A stretch of 64,000 nt of DNA, taken from NCBI RefSeq assembly GCF_002998925.1, contig NZ_CP027228.1:1-64000 (forward strand), read 5' to 3'. The notes beneath the pieces are model-generated. The model saw only the letters and a list, made by a program, of their open reading frames with translations, was not told where the DNA came from and made no database searches. The position numbers were made by a program, and so were the translations under genes. This DNA is from Mogibacterium diversum. GTDB taxonomy: Bacteria; Bacillota; Clostridia; Peptostreptococcales; Anaerovoracaceae. Shown one piece after another: positions 51,464 through 60,867 of this stretch; positions within the stretch are counted from its first letter, which is position 1, and every line of letters begins with the position of its first letter.

Positions 51464-52840
51464 ATGGCTAAGAAAGCAAAATCAGTATATATGTGTGCGG
51501 AGTGTGGTAACGAGTTTCCGAGCTGGCAAGGGCAGTGTTCTTACTGCGGTGCGTGGAATTCGATTGTAGAGCAGAAGGTTAAACCGGATGCTGATAGCGA
51601 TGCACGTAGGAGGACGACCAGCAAGGCGACTCCGTCAAAGCTAAAGAGCGTGGGGACTGGAAATTATACGAGGATTACATCTGGTATTAGTGAGCTCGAT
51701 AGGGTTCTCGGCGGAGGAATAGTGCTCGGCTCGATGATTCTGATATCTGGTGAACCTGGAATAGGAAAGTCCACGCTGATAATTCAGTCTGCTAATTCGA
51801 TTGCGCTTAATAATGGAACGGTTCTCTATGTTAGCGGCGAGGAGTCAGAGGAACAGGTGAAGCTGAGGGCAGACCGCGTGTGCGAAAATCTGTCTGATAA
51901 TCTACTCATTTTTCCAGAGACCAATATAGAGAGTGTGCTTGCGGCCTGTGAGCAGACGAAACCGAAATTCCTTGTGATAGACTCAATTCAGACAATGTAT
52001 TCGGAGGAACTGGACAACACTGCTGGCAGCATCACGCAGATTCGTGCCTGCTCGAATCTGCTCATGAAGTATGCTAAGACGAATAATGTGCCGATTTTTA
52101 TAGTTGCGCATGTCAATAAGTCAGGTGACCTCGCTGGACCAAAGACTATAGAGCACATGGTAGACTGCGTGCTAAACTTCGTGGGTGAGCGAGATAGGGA
52201 TCTCAGGATTCTTCGTTCTGTAAAAAACAGATTTGGAACCACCGAGGAAATCGGGGCATTCAGCATGGGTCAAAGTGGTATGACCGAGGTGAGAGACCTG
52301 TCGGGAACTCTGCTCGAGAGCTCGGATATCAAGGAAGAGGGCTCGGTCGCTTCGGCGCTCTACGAGGGCAGCCGTCCTGTATTCTTTGAAATTCAGGCGC
52401 TAGTGACACCTGCCAATGTCGGTTTCGCGCGCCGAAGCGCAATCGGTATAGATAATAACAGACTCAATATGATTCTGGCTGTTCTGGAGAAGAAAGTCGG
52501 AATCTCGTTGCTGAATCATGACGTTTATGTCAATGTGGTTGGCGGACTGAAGCCCGACGGGCCAGGTGCAGACCTGGCCGTCGCGCTCGCGATCTATAGC
52601 TCGTTCCGCGAGCGCACCTCGCCTCGCCGCGTGGTGGCGCTCGGCGAGGTCGGGCTTACCGGCAATCTGCGAGCAGTGAGGAATGCTGACCGTATAGTTA
52701 GCGAAGCAGCCAGACTCGGATACGAAGCTGTGATCTTGCCGCGAGGCAATGCTAAGGTATCAGTTCCTAATGCTGATATAGAGGTTGTAGGCGCAGAGAG
52801 CCTCGCGTCTGCAATCAAGGCTTTTATAGGCAAGAACTAA
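51464..52840 (+). CDS. radA: DNA repair protein RadA
   Basis: RadA (Sms) is a RecA-like branch-migration helicase in recombinational repair. The 458-residue protein has an N-terminal zinc finger (C11/C14/C25/C28), Walker A GEPGIGKST, the RadA-specific KNRFG motif and a C-terminal Lon-like domain (GGLKPDGPGADLAVALAI). AAAGGAG lies 12 nt before the ATG, rather far. A stretch near 52550-52680 within the Lon-like part is strikingly GC-rich compared with the rest. Confidence 0.95.
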   Translation: MAKKAKSVYMCAECGNEFPSWQGQCSYCGAWNSIVEQKVKPDADSDARRRTTSKATPSKLKSVGTGNYTRITSGISELDRVLGGGIVLGSMILISGEPGIGKSTLIIQSANSIALNNGTVLYVSGEESEEQVKLRADRVCENLSDNLLIFPETNIESVLAACEQTKPKFLVIDSIQTMYSEELDNTAGSITQIRACSNLLMKYAKTNNVPIFIVAHVNKSGDLAGPKTIEHMVDCVLNFVGERDRDLRILRSVKNRFGTTEEIGAFSMGQSGMTEVRDLSGTLLESSDIKEEGSVASALYEGSRPVFFEIQALVTPANVGFARRSAIGIDNNRLNMILAVLEKKVGISLLNHDVYVNVVGGLKPDGPGADLAVALAIYSSFRERTSPRRVVALGEVGLTGNLRAVRNADRIVSEAARLGYEAVILPRGNAKVSVPNADIEVVGAESLASAIKAFIGKN

Positions 52841-52849
52841 GATCAAATC

Positions 52850-52887
52850 CTGGACGCGGCAGCTTGGCCTGCGGCTGCCGCGTCCAG
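52850..52887. repeat. GC-rich 14-bp stem-loop after radA
   Basis: CTGGACGCGGCAGC (52850-52863) pairs perfectly with 52874-52887. No T-run follows. It begins 10 bp after the radA stop and lies just before a second hairpin. Confidence 0.6.
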
Positions 52888-52908
52888 TGCAGCTTATAAT
52901 CAAAAACC

Positions 52909-52950
52909 AAAACAGGAAGGTGACTGCGAAGCTGCTCACCTTCCTGTTTT
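52909..52950. terminator. Bidirectional terminator between radA and the minus-strand kinase gene
   Basis: AAAACAGGAAGGTGA (52909-52923) pairs perfectly with 52936-52950, with A4 and T4 ends. It serves radA and, less clearly, the kinase gene whose stop is 100 bp away. Confidence 0.85.
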
Positions 52951-53052
52951 CTTATCATTGTTAAATTATTAAATTATAAAATTATTAAATTTTATTCCGC
53001 CCAAAACTCCCTCCATCAAGAAGCACAACAAGCTTATCGAGCAACTCAAAGT

Positions 53053-54480
53053 CTACTTCTTAACGGTCGCCAGCTCAAACCAAAAGTCACTTCCTTTGCC
53101 CTCTTCGCTTTCAACTCCATAATTGGCATTGTGGAGGCTTAAGATGCCTTTTACGATGGATAGGCCAAGGCCAGTTCCTTCTATGTTGCGGTTTCGGTTA
53201 GCGCTAGTTCTGTAATAGCGTTCCCATACGTGGGATATCTCTTCAGCGGCTATTCCGTCGCCGTGGTCAATTACATCAAATCTAACATTGCGACCGACTT
53301 TCTTGAGTTCGATTCGCACGTACTTATCCTTACCGCAATACTTAATAGCATTGGATATGAGATTTGCCATAACTTGCTTAAGCTTATCGTAATCGCCATA
53401 TACATACGCAGTCTTACATTTGTTGAATGATATATTGTAGCCCTCTTGCTGATTAAGTACCTCGAAAGTCTCTTCTACTTCAGTAGCGGCCTTTACGATA
53501 TCGAATTTAGTCATGTTTAGCTCAGCTGAGTTAGACTGAAGCCTCGAAGCGGAGAGCATATCAGATACGAGCTTGTTGAGCCTATCTGCCTCTGCGATAA
53601 TAACTGCAAGATGTTCAGCGCGCTTCTCTGGATTATCTCCCGAGATATCGTTAATCATCTCAGCATATGATTTTATCATCGTTAGCGGAGTCTTGAGATC
53701 GTGTGACACATTGGCGATTAAGTCTCGCTGATATGAATCTGTCTTCTGCATCTCATATGAAGCTTTATTGAGCGTTCTAGCTAACTCATTAGTCTCGGTA
53801 AATATTCCTCCATTAAAATTCACGTTATAATTGCCGTTGCTCAGCTGGACTGCTGACTTTGTGATGCTCGCAATAGGTAGTGATAACCAGGTCGACATGA
53901 TGATTGCGAGCATGCTGGCAATCATCAGTGTTATAAACGTGATGTATAGTAGCTGCGAACGCAAAATCGATATGGTAGACTCCACTGGGTAGAGAGGAGC
54001 AATCATGTATAGGATGTTTCCGTCATCACGATTCCCAAGGTACGTAGCATACACTAGGCGCGATGCCTTATTTCCCTTTTCAGTGACAGTGAGAGAAATT
54101 TTACCTAGAGAACTCTTCGCTAGCTTGTCCTTTGCATCTGAAATCTCGAACTGATAATGAGGGATATCGCCCTGTGACAGACCGCTGTTTCCATATTCTG
54201 AAGTCGAATCGGCTGTTTCTAGCCTTATATATAGACCATTTCGGTCAGCGGCTTTTCGCGCATACGCATCGAAATTATCCTTGTTAGTGGAATAGTAGTT
54301 GCCCAGCTTGTTTGCCGTCGTCTGCGCCTCCTGTGCCATCATTCGTTCGTAGTAGGTGTTCATGAAAAAACTCTGCATGAACCATACCATGAGTAAGATC
54401 ACAGCGGCAAATACCATAAAGTACATAAGCGAGACAGCACGTATGCTGTTTGGATCCCACTTACTTCTCTTTGTCTTCAT
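53053..54480 (-). CDS. Sensor histidine kinase
   Basis: The 475-residue kinase has two membrane helices (about 15-38 and 178-200) around an extracellular domain of about 135 residues. A HAMP domain follows. The phosphorylation box is NVSHDLKTPL (H260), and the ATPase domain has NLISNAIKYCG, DHGDGI and GTGLGLSIVK. ATG 54480 lies inside the regulator gene, overlapping by 20 bases; a TTG two codons earlier is possible. It pairs with the regulator upstream on the same strand. The surface protein gene diverges from this operon and may be a target. Confidence 0.93.
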   Translation of the reverse strand: MKTKRSKWDPNSIRAVSLMYFMVFAAVILLMVWFMQSFFMNTYYERMMAQEAQTTANKLGNYYSTNKDNFDAYARKAADRNGLYIRLETADSTSEYGNSGLSQGDIPHYQFEISDAKDKLAKSSLGKISLTVTEKGNKASRLVYATYLGNRDDGNILYMIAPLYPVESTISILRSQLLYITFITLMIASMLAIIMSTWLSLPIASITKSAVQLSNGNYNVNFNGGIFTETNELARTLNKASYEMQKTDSYQRDLIANVSHDLKTPLTMIKSYAEMINDISGDNPEKRAEHLAVIIAEADRLNKLVSDMLSASRLQSNSAELNMTKFDIVKAATEVEETFEVLNQQEGYNISFNKCKTAYVYGDYDKLKQVMANLISNAIKYCGKDKYVRIELKKVGRNVRFDVIDHGDGIAAEEISHVWERYYRTSANRNRNIEGTGLGLSIVKGILSLHNANYGVESEEGKGSDFWFELATVKK

Positions 54481-55147
54481 ATTCAAACTTGTAACCCACT
54501 CCTCTTAGTGTAACGATAAAATCACGGTATGGACCGAGGTTATTTCTCAGATTCTTGATGTGAGTATCAATGGTTCTATCGTCACCGAAGAAATCATATC
54601 CCCAGATGTCCGAGAGAAGCTTGTCTCTCGATAGAGCGATATTTCTATTCTGAATCAGATAGAAGAGAAGATCGTACTCCTTAGGTGTGAGATTTACTCG
54701 CTTTCCGTCTATATAAATCGTGCGAGCTGCGAAGTTCACCTCAAGACCATCAAACTTCATGACGTTGCTAGTTCCGTGGTCAGCACCTTCGTGTCTAGTA
54801 ATAACAGCGTTTACACGAGCCATGAGCTCTTTAGGGCTAAATGGCTTTACAACATAGTCATCGACTCCTAGCTCGAAACCAAATAGCTTATCGTATTCTT
54901 CGCCTCTTGCTGAAAGCATGATTACAGGTATATCTTTGAATTTCTTGATTTCCTTAACCGAGCTAAAACCGTCTAGCTTAGGCATCATCACATCCATGAT
55001 AATCAGGTCGTAATCGTTAAGCTTACATAGCCCAATTGCGCTCATTCCGTCTGCTGCCTCTGTAACTTCATAGCCGCTAAATTCTGAATATTCTTTGATG
55101 ACCTCTCTGATTTTAGCTTCGTCATCTACTACAAGTAGCTTTTTCAT
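54461..55147 (-). CDS. OmpR-family response regulator
   Basis: The 228-residue regulator has D8/D9, phosphorylated D52 (IIMDVMMPKLDG) and K101-type KPFSPKEL. An OmpR winged helix follows (LTPKEYDLLFYLIQNRNIALS; GVGYKFEYEDKEK). It is first in the operon and overlaps the kinase gene. AAAGGAACGAG lies before the ATG. The length and motifs are complete. Confidence 0.94.
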   Translation of the reverse strand: MKKLLVVDDEAKIREVIKEYSEFSGYEVTEAADGMSAIGLCKLNDYDLIIMDVMMPKLDGFSSVKEIKKFKDIPVIMLSARGEEYDKLFGFELGVDDYVVKPFSPKELMARVNAVITRHEGADHGTSNVMKFDGLEVNFAARTIYIDGKRVNLTPKEYDLLFYLIQNRNIALSRDKLLSDIWGYDFFGDDRTIDTHIKNLRNNLGPYRDFIVTLRGVGYKFEYEDKEK

Positions 55148-55218
55148 ATCTCGTTCCTTTCATATCATGTGAATAATACAAAACACTAATTCGAACCTTC
55201 AGTTCTTAAATTTTGTAC

Positions 55219-55350
55219 ATTATATCATAACCCATCTTCACATTGTGGAAATCCATTGAAGAATACAAGACAGTGAAGTGTTAATATGTGTTAAATCAAT
55301 AGATAGCGTGCGCAAACCACGTTGACAGTAGTTTACCAAAGCTTTATTCT
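55219..55350. promoter_or_regulatory. Divergent promoters of the two-component operon and the surface protein gene
   Basis: Toward the minus-strand regulator there is an extended -10 TGATATAAT (55219-55224 core). Toward the plus-strand surface protein there is TTGACA (55322-55327) with TATTCT (55345-55350) at 17 bp, giving a 60-nt leader. The two-component system may control both. Confidence 0.65.
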
Positions 55351-55415
55351 AGATATTGTGCATATCATACAAGACGATATGGAATGCTATGAAATATATT
55401 TTAAGGAGAACGTTG

Positions 55416-58400
55416 ATGAAGAGGAAACTCGCGGCACTAATTACTTGCTTGATGATTTTTATTTCTCAAGTTATGACAACGAGTTACGCTGGTGTGTATG
55501 ACGGTTATGTTAGGGATAGAGCAAGCTTAAATGCGGATAATGTTTCGGAAAAGAATTACAAGATATTCAGCCCTGATTTGTCCGAAGACACTGAGGTAAT
55601 CGAGACTAAGAAGGACCTTGCAGATGAAGCAGCAAAGACATACGAAAGTGTGGCTATTGATGAAGCTCATTTTCCGAGCGATGGATTTAGGAAACTGGTA
55701 AGTGAGAACTTCGATACTGACGGTGACGGAACCCTGAGTAGTGATGAAATTCGCGAAGCTAAGATCGTAAACAGCGAAGGCGACTACGAGATAGATTCTC
55801 TTAAAGGCATCGAGTACCTTGCTAATCTCAAGAAACTCAATGTTTATTCTGACACTCTGTCAGAAGTGAATATTACTAAGAACCCTGAGCTACAGATACT
55901 GTCGCTATCAGGAGACGGTGCGATTACCTCAATTGATACAAGTAGGAATGCTAAGCTGCGGGTATTTAACGTGACCAATTCATCGCTAGAGAGTGTTGAT
56001 CTCACTAAGAATCCAGAGCTCAGAATTTTTACCGTTCCGCTTACTTCTTTACGCAGCGTTGATTTAAGAAATAATCCTTACCTAAAGAGATGTGAGGTGC
56101 CTGGAACTCAGGTAAAAGAGCTAGATGTAACGCATAATAAGAGGCTTCAGGCGCTCAATGTGGAAAATACCTCGGTGAGCAAGGTGGATACATCTAACAA
56201 CAGAGATTTATATGAGTTCTATTTCAACAGCACGCCGATCTCTAGTGTGGATTTCTCAAAGAACTGGAACTTAACGCAGGTACAGGCTAATGATACGAAG
56301 CTCAAATCAATCGACTTTTCGCATTGTAAAGCGCTGACACTGTTTTGGATGCGTAATACAGAAATTGACACTTTAGATCTATCAAACAACAAATATTTTA
56401 GTGAATTAGCTGCCGGCAACTCTAAGCTTAAGGCTCTGGATGTTGCAGATAAGACTTTTTTAAAGACTATCGAGATTGAGAATACACCTGTTAAGCACTT
56501 AGACGTAAGCAGTGCTCGCAACCTCGTAGGACTTAACGTATCTGGTACTCAGATTAAAAAGCTAGATGTGAGCAAGAATACAAATCTAAACGTTCTTAAT
56601 GTTAGCGGCACTAAGATAAAGAGTCTCAATATTAATAACAACAAGGATCTTAGAAGACTGAACTTTGATAACACATCAATCAAGGGAATGGAGAGGGTGG
56701 ATGCAGCGAAGCTTACTGCCCTTGAGGAGTTATCTTGTAAAAATTCGGGAGTAGAAGAGATTACAAAGCCTGCGTCCAATAATATAAGCCTATGGAACGT
56801 CGATGGCAACAAGCTAAAACAGCTCGATTTAAACCAATTTAGTGCATATCAAGGAATTGCAGTATCTCCGCAGAATATAACAGTTAGAGGTAAGGAGAAG
56901 AATGGCACTCTCCAGGTTGACATGCATGATTTGGTTGATGATGTGTCTAAGGTGAGCGGCGTTACAGGTGCTAACGCAACTTATAGCGCAGGAACCGGAG
57001 TCGTGACATTTGGAACATCTGGGGACCGCACATTTACATATGATTATGAAACTGGAAATACCGGAGCACCTAAGATGAAGGTGAACGTAAAGGTGCTCAG
57101 CGACCTAGACCCAGATGAGTTTGCTGCGCAGATTAATAGAGCTAGGTTTATTGATAATGGCAAGACTCTTGAGGTTGCTCTAGACAAGAATGTTCATGTA
57201 ACAGATAACGGTAAGTCAAAGATAGAAATCTATGATGGGAATCCTGATGATGGGGGAACACTAGTTCATACCCTTGGAAGTGGGGATAAAGTGGATTCCC
57301 AGTTCGAAACGCTTAATATTTCACTCAAGGATGCGTTAGACATTAAAAGACCTCTATATGTAAAGATAAATAAAGGTGCAATCAAAGATAGCAAGAACAA
57401 GGTTCTAGGAGAGAATATCAGAGAGCCGATCGTACGCGACGTTACTGTAGACAGCGTCGTGTTCTCTAAGACTAAGTTCGATAGTGATGGTGGTGCGCTT
57501 ACAGTAAACCTAGCTGGTAGTAGATTTGAAGCGACAACTAATCTAAAGCTGTCGCTAGTAGATGAGGCTGGAAATGTTATAAATGGGGAGACGTCATTCG
57601 TTTCTGCTAAGAGTGCTGAGTTTAAATTCAAGCTCCCTGAGAACGGCAGTGAAGATAACGTAAAGTACAAGGCGGTACTAACGGCAGACGGTAAGGAAGT
57701 TGATACTGCAGGTGCATTTAACGGAACCAAGAAGGTTACCGTTCTAACTGCAAAGGAGGACGAGGTAATACCTGGTGCAGTTACATCATATTCGCTGACA
57801 GGCGCTGATGATCAGGATCCATCAGATGATACATTTGAAGGTACAGTCGAAGAGTACGTAACACCGGCTGCAACTCTCGAGCTAAATGGAAGCAACCTTA
57901 ATACAGACAATGTAAAGATTAAGGCTGTTGATGAAAATGGTGTGGAGTGGCCTACAACGCCAGTTCCACTCTGCAATTCTATGTATAGATTCCAGGCTGT
58001 TCCTAATTATGTGGATCCAGCTGGTACTAAGATGAAATTTGACCTCATGGCACCAACTAATATAGGAGCAGATAAGACGTACACGGTAACGGTGTCCCTG
58101 GATGGTGGAAAGACATATCTATCTCAGCCAAAGTATAAGATGATTATCCACAACAATGGATATATGGGAGATAAACTATTCACTCCAGCACAGATGCAGA
58201 ACCTCATAAATATCGAAGTCAACTACGTGGATGAGAGTGGAAATAAGCTAGCTGCTTCAGACAATTATAAAGCTTACGGAGTGTCTGAGATTTACTCATT
58301 AGGTATCAAGGCTAAGAAGATCAAAGGCTATGCGGTTCAGTCGAGTGATGTAGATCAAGAGCTTCTAGATAACGGATTTGTTGCATCACTTCCAAGCAAC

Positions 58401-58913
58401 AAGATTACGTTCACATATGGTAAGGCTGAACCTAACAAGATGATTGAAGGAAATGGCAGCAGCTATGACCTTGCTCTAGGCACAGACTTAAACTTTAGAG
58501 CATCAGCTCCAGTTTCGGAGTTTGAATCTGCTGTTGTTACAGGTACGAATTATAGGAAAGTTCTAACGGAAGGAACTGACTTCGAGAAGAGCTCCGGAAG
58601 CACTAGGGTCAAGCTAAAGGCTGCATACCTTAAAACTCTAAAGCCAGGTAGATATAGGCTAGAGGTTAATGAAGCTTCTGGAACTGCTACTGCAGAGTTT
58701 ACCGTCTATGATTCGAGAAATGCTTCTTCTGGAAGTAAAATCAGTGTTACTAAGCACGGAAAAGGAAGGTATGCTATAAAGTCTAGTAGAATCTACAGGC
58801 GAGGTGTAGTTCAGACGGGAGATAATTTACCGTTCATGCCGTTTGTAATCTTTGGAGCGTCTATTTCTGCACTGGCGATAGTGACGGTTAGTCGTAGAAA
58901 ACGCTATAGATAA
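55416..58913 (+). CDS. Large cell-surface protein: EF-hand, leucine-rich repeats, MucBP and VQTGD sorting signal
   Basis: The 1165-residue protein has a signal peptide (1-25). A canonical EF-hand loop DTDGDGTLSSDE follows (D100, D102, D104, E111). Next come about 15 leucine-rich repeats (about 130-490; LDVSKNTNLNVLNVSGTKI type), Ig-like or bacterial beta domains and a MucBP-like domain (about 930-1005). The end is VQTGD (1132-1136), a hydrophobic stretch and RRKRYR, like a sortase signal but not LPXTG. It should be wall-linked and bind calcium and host or matrix ligands. AAGGAG precedes ATG 55416; a frame extension of 20 codons upstream is not a signal peptide start. It is divergent from a two-component system. 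Confidence 0.85.
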   Translation: MKRKLAALITCLMIFISQVMTTSYAGVYDGYVRDRASLNADNVSEKNYKIFSPDLSEDTEVIETKKDLADEAAKTYESVAIDEAHFPSDGFRKLVSENFDTDGDGTLSSDEIREAKIVNSEGDYEIDSLKGIEYLANLKKLNVYSDTLSEVNITKNPELQILSLSGDGAITSIDTSRNAKLRVFNVTNSSLESVDLTKNPELRIFTVPLTSLRSVDLRNNPYLKRCEVPGTQVKELDVTHNKRLQALNVENTSVSKVDTSNNRDLYEFYFNSTPISSVDFSKNWNLTQVQANDTKLKSIDFSHCKALTLFWMRNTEIDTLDLSNNKYFSELAAGNSKLKALDVADKTFLKTIEIENTPVKHLDVSSARNLVGLNVSGTQIKKLDVSKNTNLNVLNVSGTKIKSLNINNNKDLRRLNFDNTSIKGMERVDAAKLTALEELSCKNSGVEEITKPASNNISLWNVDGNKLKQLDLNQFSAYQGIAVSPQNITVRGKEKNGTLQVDMHDLVDDVSKVSGVTGANATYSAGTGVVTFGTSGDRTFTYDYETGNTGAPKMKVNVKVLSDLDPDEFAAQINRARFIDNGKTLEVALDKNVHVTDNGKSKIEIYDGNPDDGGTLVHTLGSGDKVDSQFETLNISLKDALDIKRPLYVKINKGAIKDSKNKVLGENIREPIVRDVTVDSVVFSKTKFDSDGGALTVNLAGSRFEATTNLKLSLVDEAGNVINGETSFVSAKSAEFKFKLPENGSEDNVKYKAVLTADGKEVDTAGAFNGTKKVTVLTAKEDEVIPGAVTSYSLTGADDQDPSDDTFEGTVEEYVTPAATLELNGSNLNTDNVKIKAVDENGVEWPTTPVPLCNSMYRFQAVPNYVDPAGTKMKFDLMAPTNIGADKTYTVTVSLDGGKTYLSQPKYKMIIHNNGYMGDKLFTPAQMQNLINIEVNYVDESGNKLAASDNYKAYGVSEIYSLGIKAKKIKGYAVQSSDVDQELLDNGFVASLPSNKITFTYGKAEPNKMIEGNGSSYDLALGTDLNFRASAPVSEFESAVVTGTNYRKVLTEGTDFEKSSGSTRVKLKAAYLKTLKPGRYRLEVNEASGTATAEFTVYDSRNASSGSKISVTKHGKGRYAIKSSRIYRRGVVQTGDNLPFMPFVIFGASISALAIVTVSRRKRYR

Positions 58914-58946
58914 ATACGGCGAGGGAAAAATGCATAACGTGATGTC

Positions 58947-58981
58947 AAAGCAGAAAGGCGACCCGCCTTTCTGCTTTTTTT
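58947..58981 (+). terminator. Terminator after the surface protein gene
   Basis: AAAGCAGAAAGGCG (58947-58960) pairs with CGCCTTTCTGCTTT (58964-58977) around ACC, followed by more Ts. Confidence 0.9.
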
Positions 58982-59029
58982 GTAGAAGTAATTAAAATAA
59001 AAGATTTGACAATAATTGCCAAATAATTA

Positions 59030-59058
59030 TTGACAATGCTAATCTCTTGTGCTAATTT
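59030..59058 (+). promoter_or_regulatory. carD operon promoter
   Basis: TTGACA (59030-59035) and TAATTT (59053-59058) are 17 bp apart. A second TTGACA (59006) and a TATAAT (59092-59097) nearby lack good partners, so an alternative start close to the gene is possible. Confidence 0.6.
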
Positions 59059-59138
59059 ATAAAGTTTCGATTGTTGCTTTTTAAATACAGTTATAATATA
59101 ATTTTATTAAGTACAAGATGTAGAGAGAGGAGGCTGCT

Positions 59139-59612
59139 TTGTTCAATATCGGAGATAGTATTGCGTATCCAATGCACGGGGCGGGAGTTGTTACTGAAAT
59201 CGAAGAAAAAGAAGTTCTCGGTGAGATTTGCCGCTATTATCATGTAAGCCTCCCGTACAGCAAGATGCATGTGATGGTTCCTGTCGATAATTCGGACAAG
59301 GTGGGGGTTAGAGCCATCATTTGCAAGGAAGATATCCAAGGAGTGCTTAATGTCCTTGGTGATGAGTCCGATAAGATGTCTAATAACTGGAATAGAAGGT
59401 ATAGAGAGAATACCGAGAAGCTTCGCACTGGGGATATCTATGAAGTCGCCGGTGTGGTGAGAAACCTCGTTCGTAGCGATAGGATCAAGAAGCTTTCGAC
59501 TGGGGAGAAGAAACTCCTCGGCAATGCTAAGCAAATCCTCGAGAGTGAATTAGTACTTGCAGGAGGGCTTTCTCTCGACGAGGCTGATAGCCTAGTAGAA
59601 TCAAATATTTAG
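59139..59612 (+). CDS. CarD-like transcriptional regulator
   Basis: The 157-residue protein has an N-terminal CarD/Tudor-like RNA-polymerase-binding domain (IAYPMHGAGVVTEIEEKEV; YYHVSLPYSKMHVMVPVDN) and a helical DNA-binding C-terminal domain. CarD proteins bind the RNA polymerase beta subunit and stabilise open complexes at housekeeping promoters. The start is TTG with AGAGAGGAGG 6 nt upstream. It opens a conserved block with yacL and ispDF. Confidence 0.9.
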   Translation: MFNIGDSIAYPMHGAGVVTEIEEKEVLGEICRYYHVSLPYSKMHVMVPVDNSDKVGVRAIICKEDIQGVLNVLGDESDKMSNNWNRRYRENTEKLRTGDIYEVAGVVRNLVRSDRIKKLSTGEKKLLGNAKQILESELVLAGGLSLDEADSLVESNI

Positions 59613-59704
59613 CCATAAGGGTGCTTGTTGCGTCAAGCCTTGACCGCAAGTGCCCATTATTATAAAAGCGATTGTTTAATTTTTGGCAGAAAGGAGGAGA
59701 TAGA

Positions 59705-60793
59705 GTGATTAAGAAACTATATGCTGTGCTGCTGTTTATTATCGGCGGCATAATTGGAAGCCTTTTGTTTTGCGCTCTGCAAATGAAGCTCAAAGATATA
59801 AGCTTCAACGAAGTAGTTGTCACGAGTGTCGCTGATTTTAGCATTTTGGTGCTTTTCGTAATCATTTTCGGACTTATTTTTAGAATTTTTGCACCGGCAC
59901 TCATTAATAAACAGAAAAAAGCGGCGTCGTATATTGAGCATGATCTTAAGGATGTATCTATAGATGCAATTCTCATAGATGCCATTGGAGTTGTTATAGG
60001 TCTAGTTGTTGCATTAATAATTTCCATGAGCTATAGATCACTTCTACCACCACTTTGGTATTCAGTGATTACTATTACGCTATACTTTGTGTTTGGCTTC
60101 TTCGGTTTCGTTGTTGCATCAGCTAAAGTCAAGGGGCATCGAAAAATTCTTGACAGCCGTGCACTTCGGAGCCATGAAAAAATCAATTCTGGTACACCTA
60201 AAGTTATTGATACGAGCGTAATAATCGACGGAAGAATCCTTGATATCATGAGAGCAGGGTTCATCGATGGTAAAATTATCATTCCGACGTTCGTGCTCGA
60301 TGAACTCCGCCATATTGCAGATTCTAGCGATAATATCAAGCGCGTCCGCGGAAGACGAGGGCTAGACATCCTAAATCAGATCAGAAGTGAGTTTAACGTA
60401 GAAGTTTATAATAATACCGCCAAGCTCAGACATCTCGATGGTGTTACTGAGGTAGATGTAAAACTGATTAAGCTGGCACGCGAACTCAACGCGAATCTGA
60501 TTACTACAGATTTCAACCTCAACAAAGTAGCGACTATTAACGATATCAAGGTGCTTAATATCAATGAGCTGGCAAATGCGATTAAACCTGTAGTTATTCC
60601 CGGTGAGAAGTTACTCGTTGACATTGTTAAGCATGGTAAAGATCGAGAGCAGGGCATTGGCTATCTGGATGACGGCACGATGATTGTAGTTGAGGATGGA
60701 GCTGGTCATATATCTGAAAGTGCATTCGTGACAGTAACGAGTGTGATACAGACATCTGCAGGCAAAATGATATTTGCACGCATCAATCCATAA
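59705..60793 (+). CDS. YacL-type PIN/TRAM domain membrane protein
   Basis: The 362-residue protein has four N-terminal membrane helices (about 1-130). A PIN nuclease domain follows (VIDTSVIIDGRILD with D169; LDELRHIADSS; TTDFNLNKVA), and then a TRAM domain (GEKLLVDIVKHGKDREQGIGYL). YacL-like proteins are predicted membrane-anchored RNases; activity is not well shown. The start is GTG after AAAGGAGG. It precedes ispDF, as in Bacillus, where yacL lies next to ispD and ispF. Confidence 0.92.
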   Translation: MIKKLYAVLLFIIGGIIGSLLFCALQMKLKDISFNEVVVTSVADFSILVLFVIIFGLIFRIFAPALINKQKKAASYIEHDLKDVSIDAILIDAIGVVIGLVVALIISMSYRSLLPPLWYSVITITLYFVFGFFGFVVASAKVKGHRKILDSRALRSHEKINSGTPKVIDTSVIIDGRILDIMRAGFIDGKIIIPTFVLDELRHIADSSDNIKRVRGRRGLDILNQIRSEFNVEVYNNTAKLRHLDGVTEVDVKLIKLARELNANLITTDFNLNKVATINDIKVLNINELANAIKPVVIPGEKLLVDIVKHGKDREQGIGYLDDGTMIVVEDGAGHISESAFVTVTSVIQTSAGKMIFARINP

Positions 60794-60807
60794 TGCAATA
60801 ATAGAAT

Positions 60808-60867
60808 TGACTCGCCTAAAAGAGTCATAGGCGCAAAGGTGCAAATCCTTTGTAGACTAGATAAAGG
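60808..60867 (+). promoter_or_regulatory. Pseudoknot-like leader of ispDF
   Basis: TGACTC (60808-60813) pairs with GAGTCA (60822-60827), and the loop sequence GCCT (60814-60817) pairs with AGGC (60829-60832), an H-type pseudoknot. Next AAAGG (60836-60840) pairs with CCTTT (60848-60852) around the 7-nt loop TGCAAAT. CCTTT could alternatively pair with the AAAGG (60863-60867) that abuts the ATG of ispDF. This layout suggests a translation-control element, but no known class is recognised. Confidence 0.4.

Noticed and set aside
60836..60860. tRNA T-arm-like hairpin (5-bp stem, loop TGCAAAT) as a tRNA gene or integration site remnant
   Set aside because: No matching acceptor, D-arm or anticodon arm of the right size lies around it, and no direct repeat or integrase is present.
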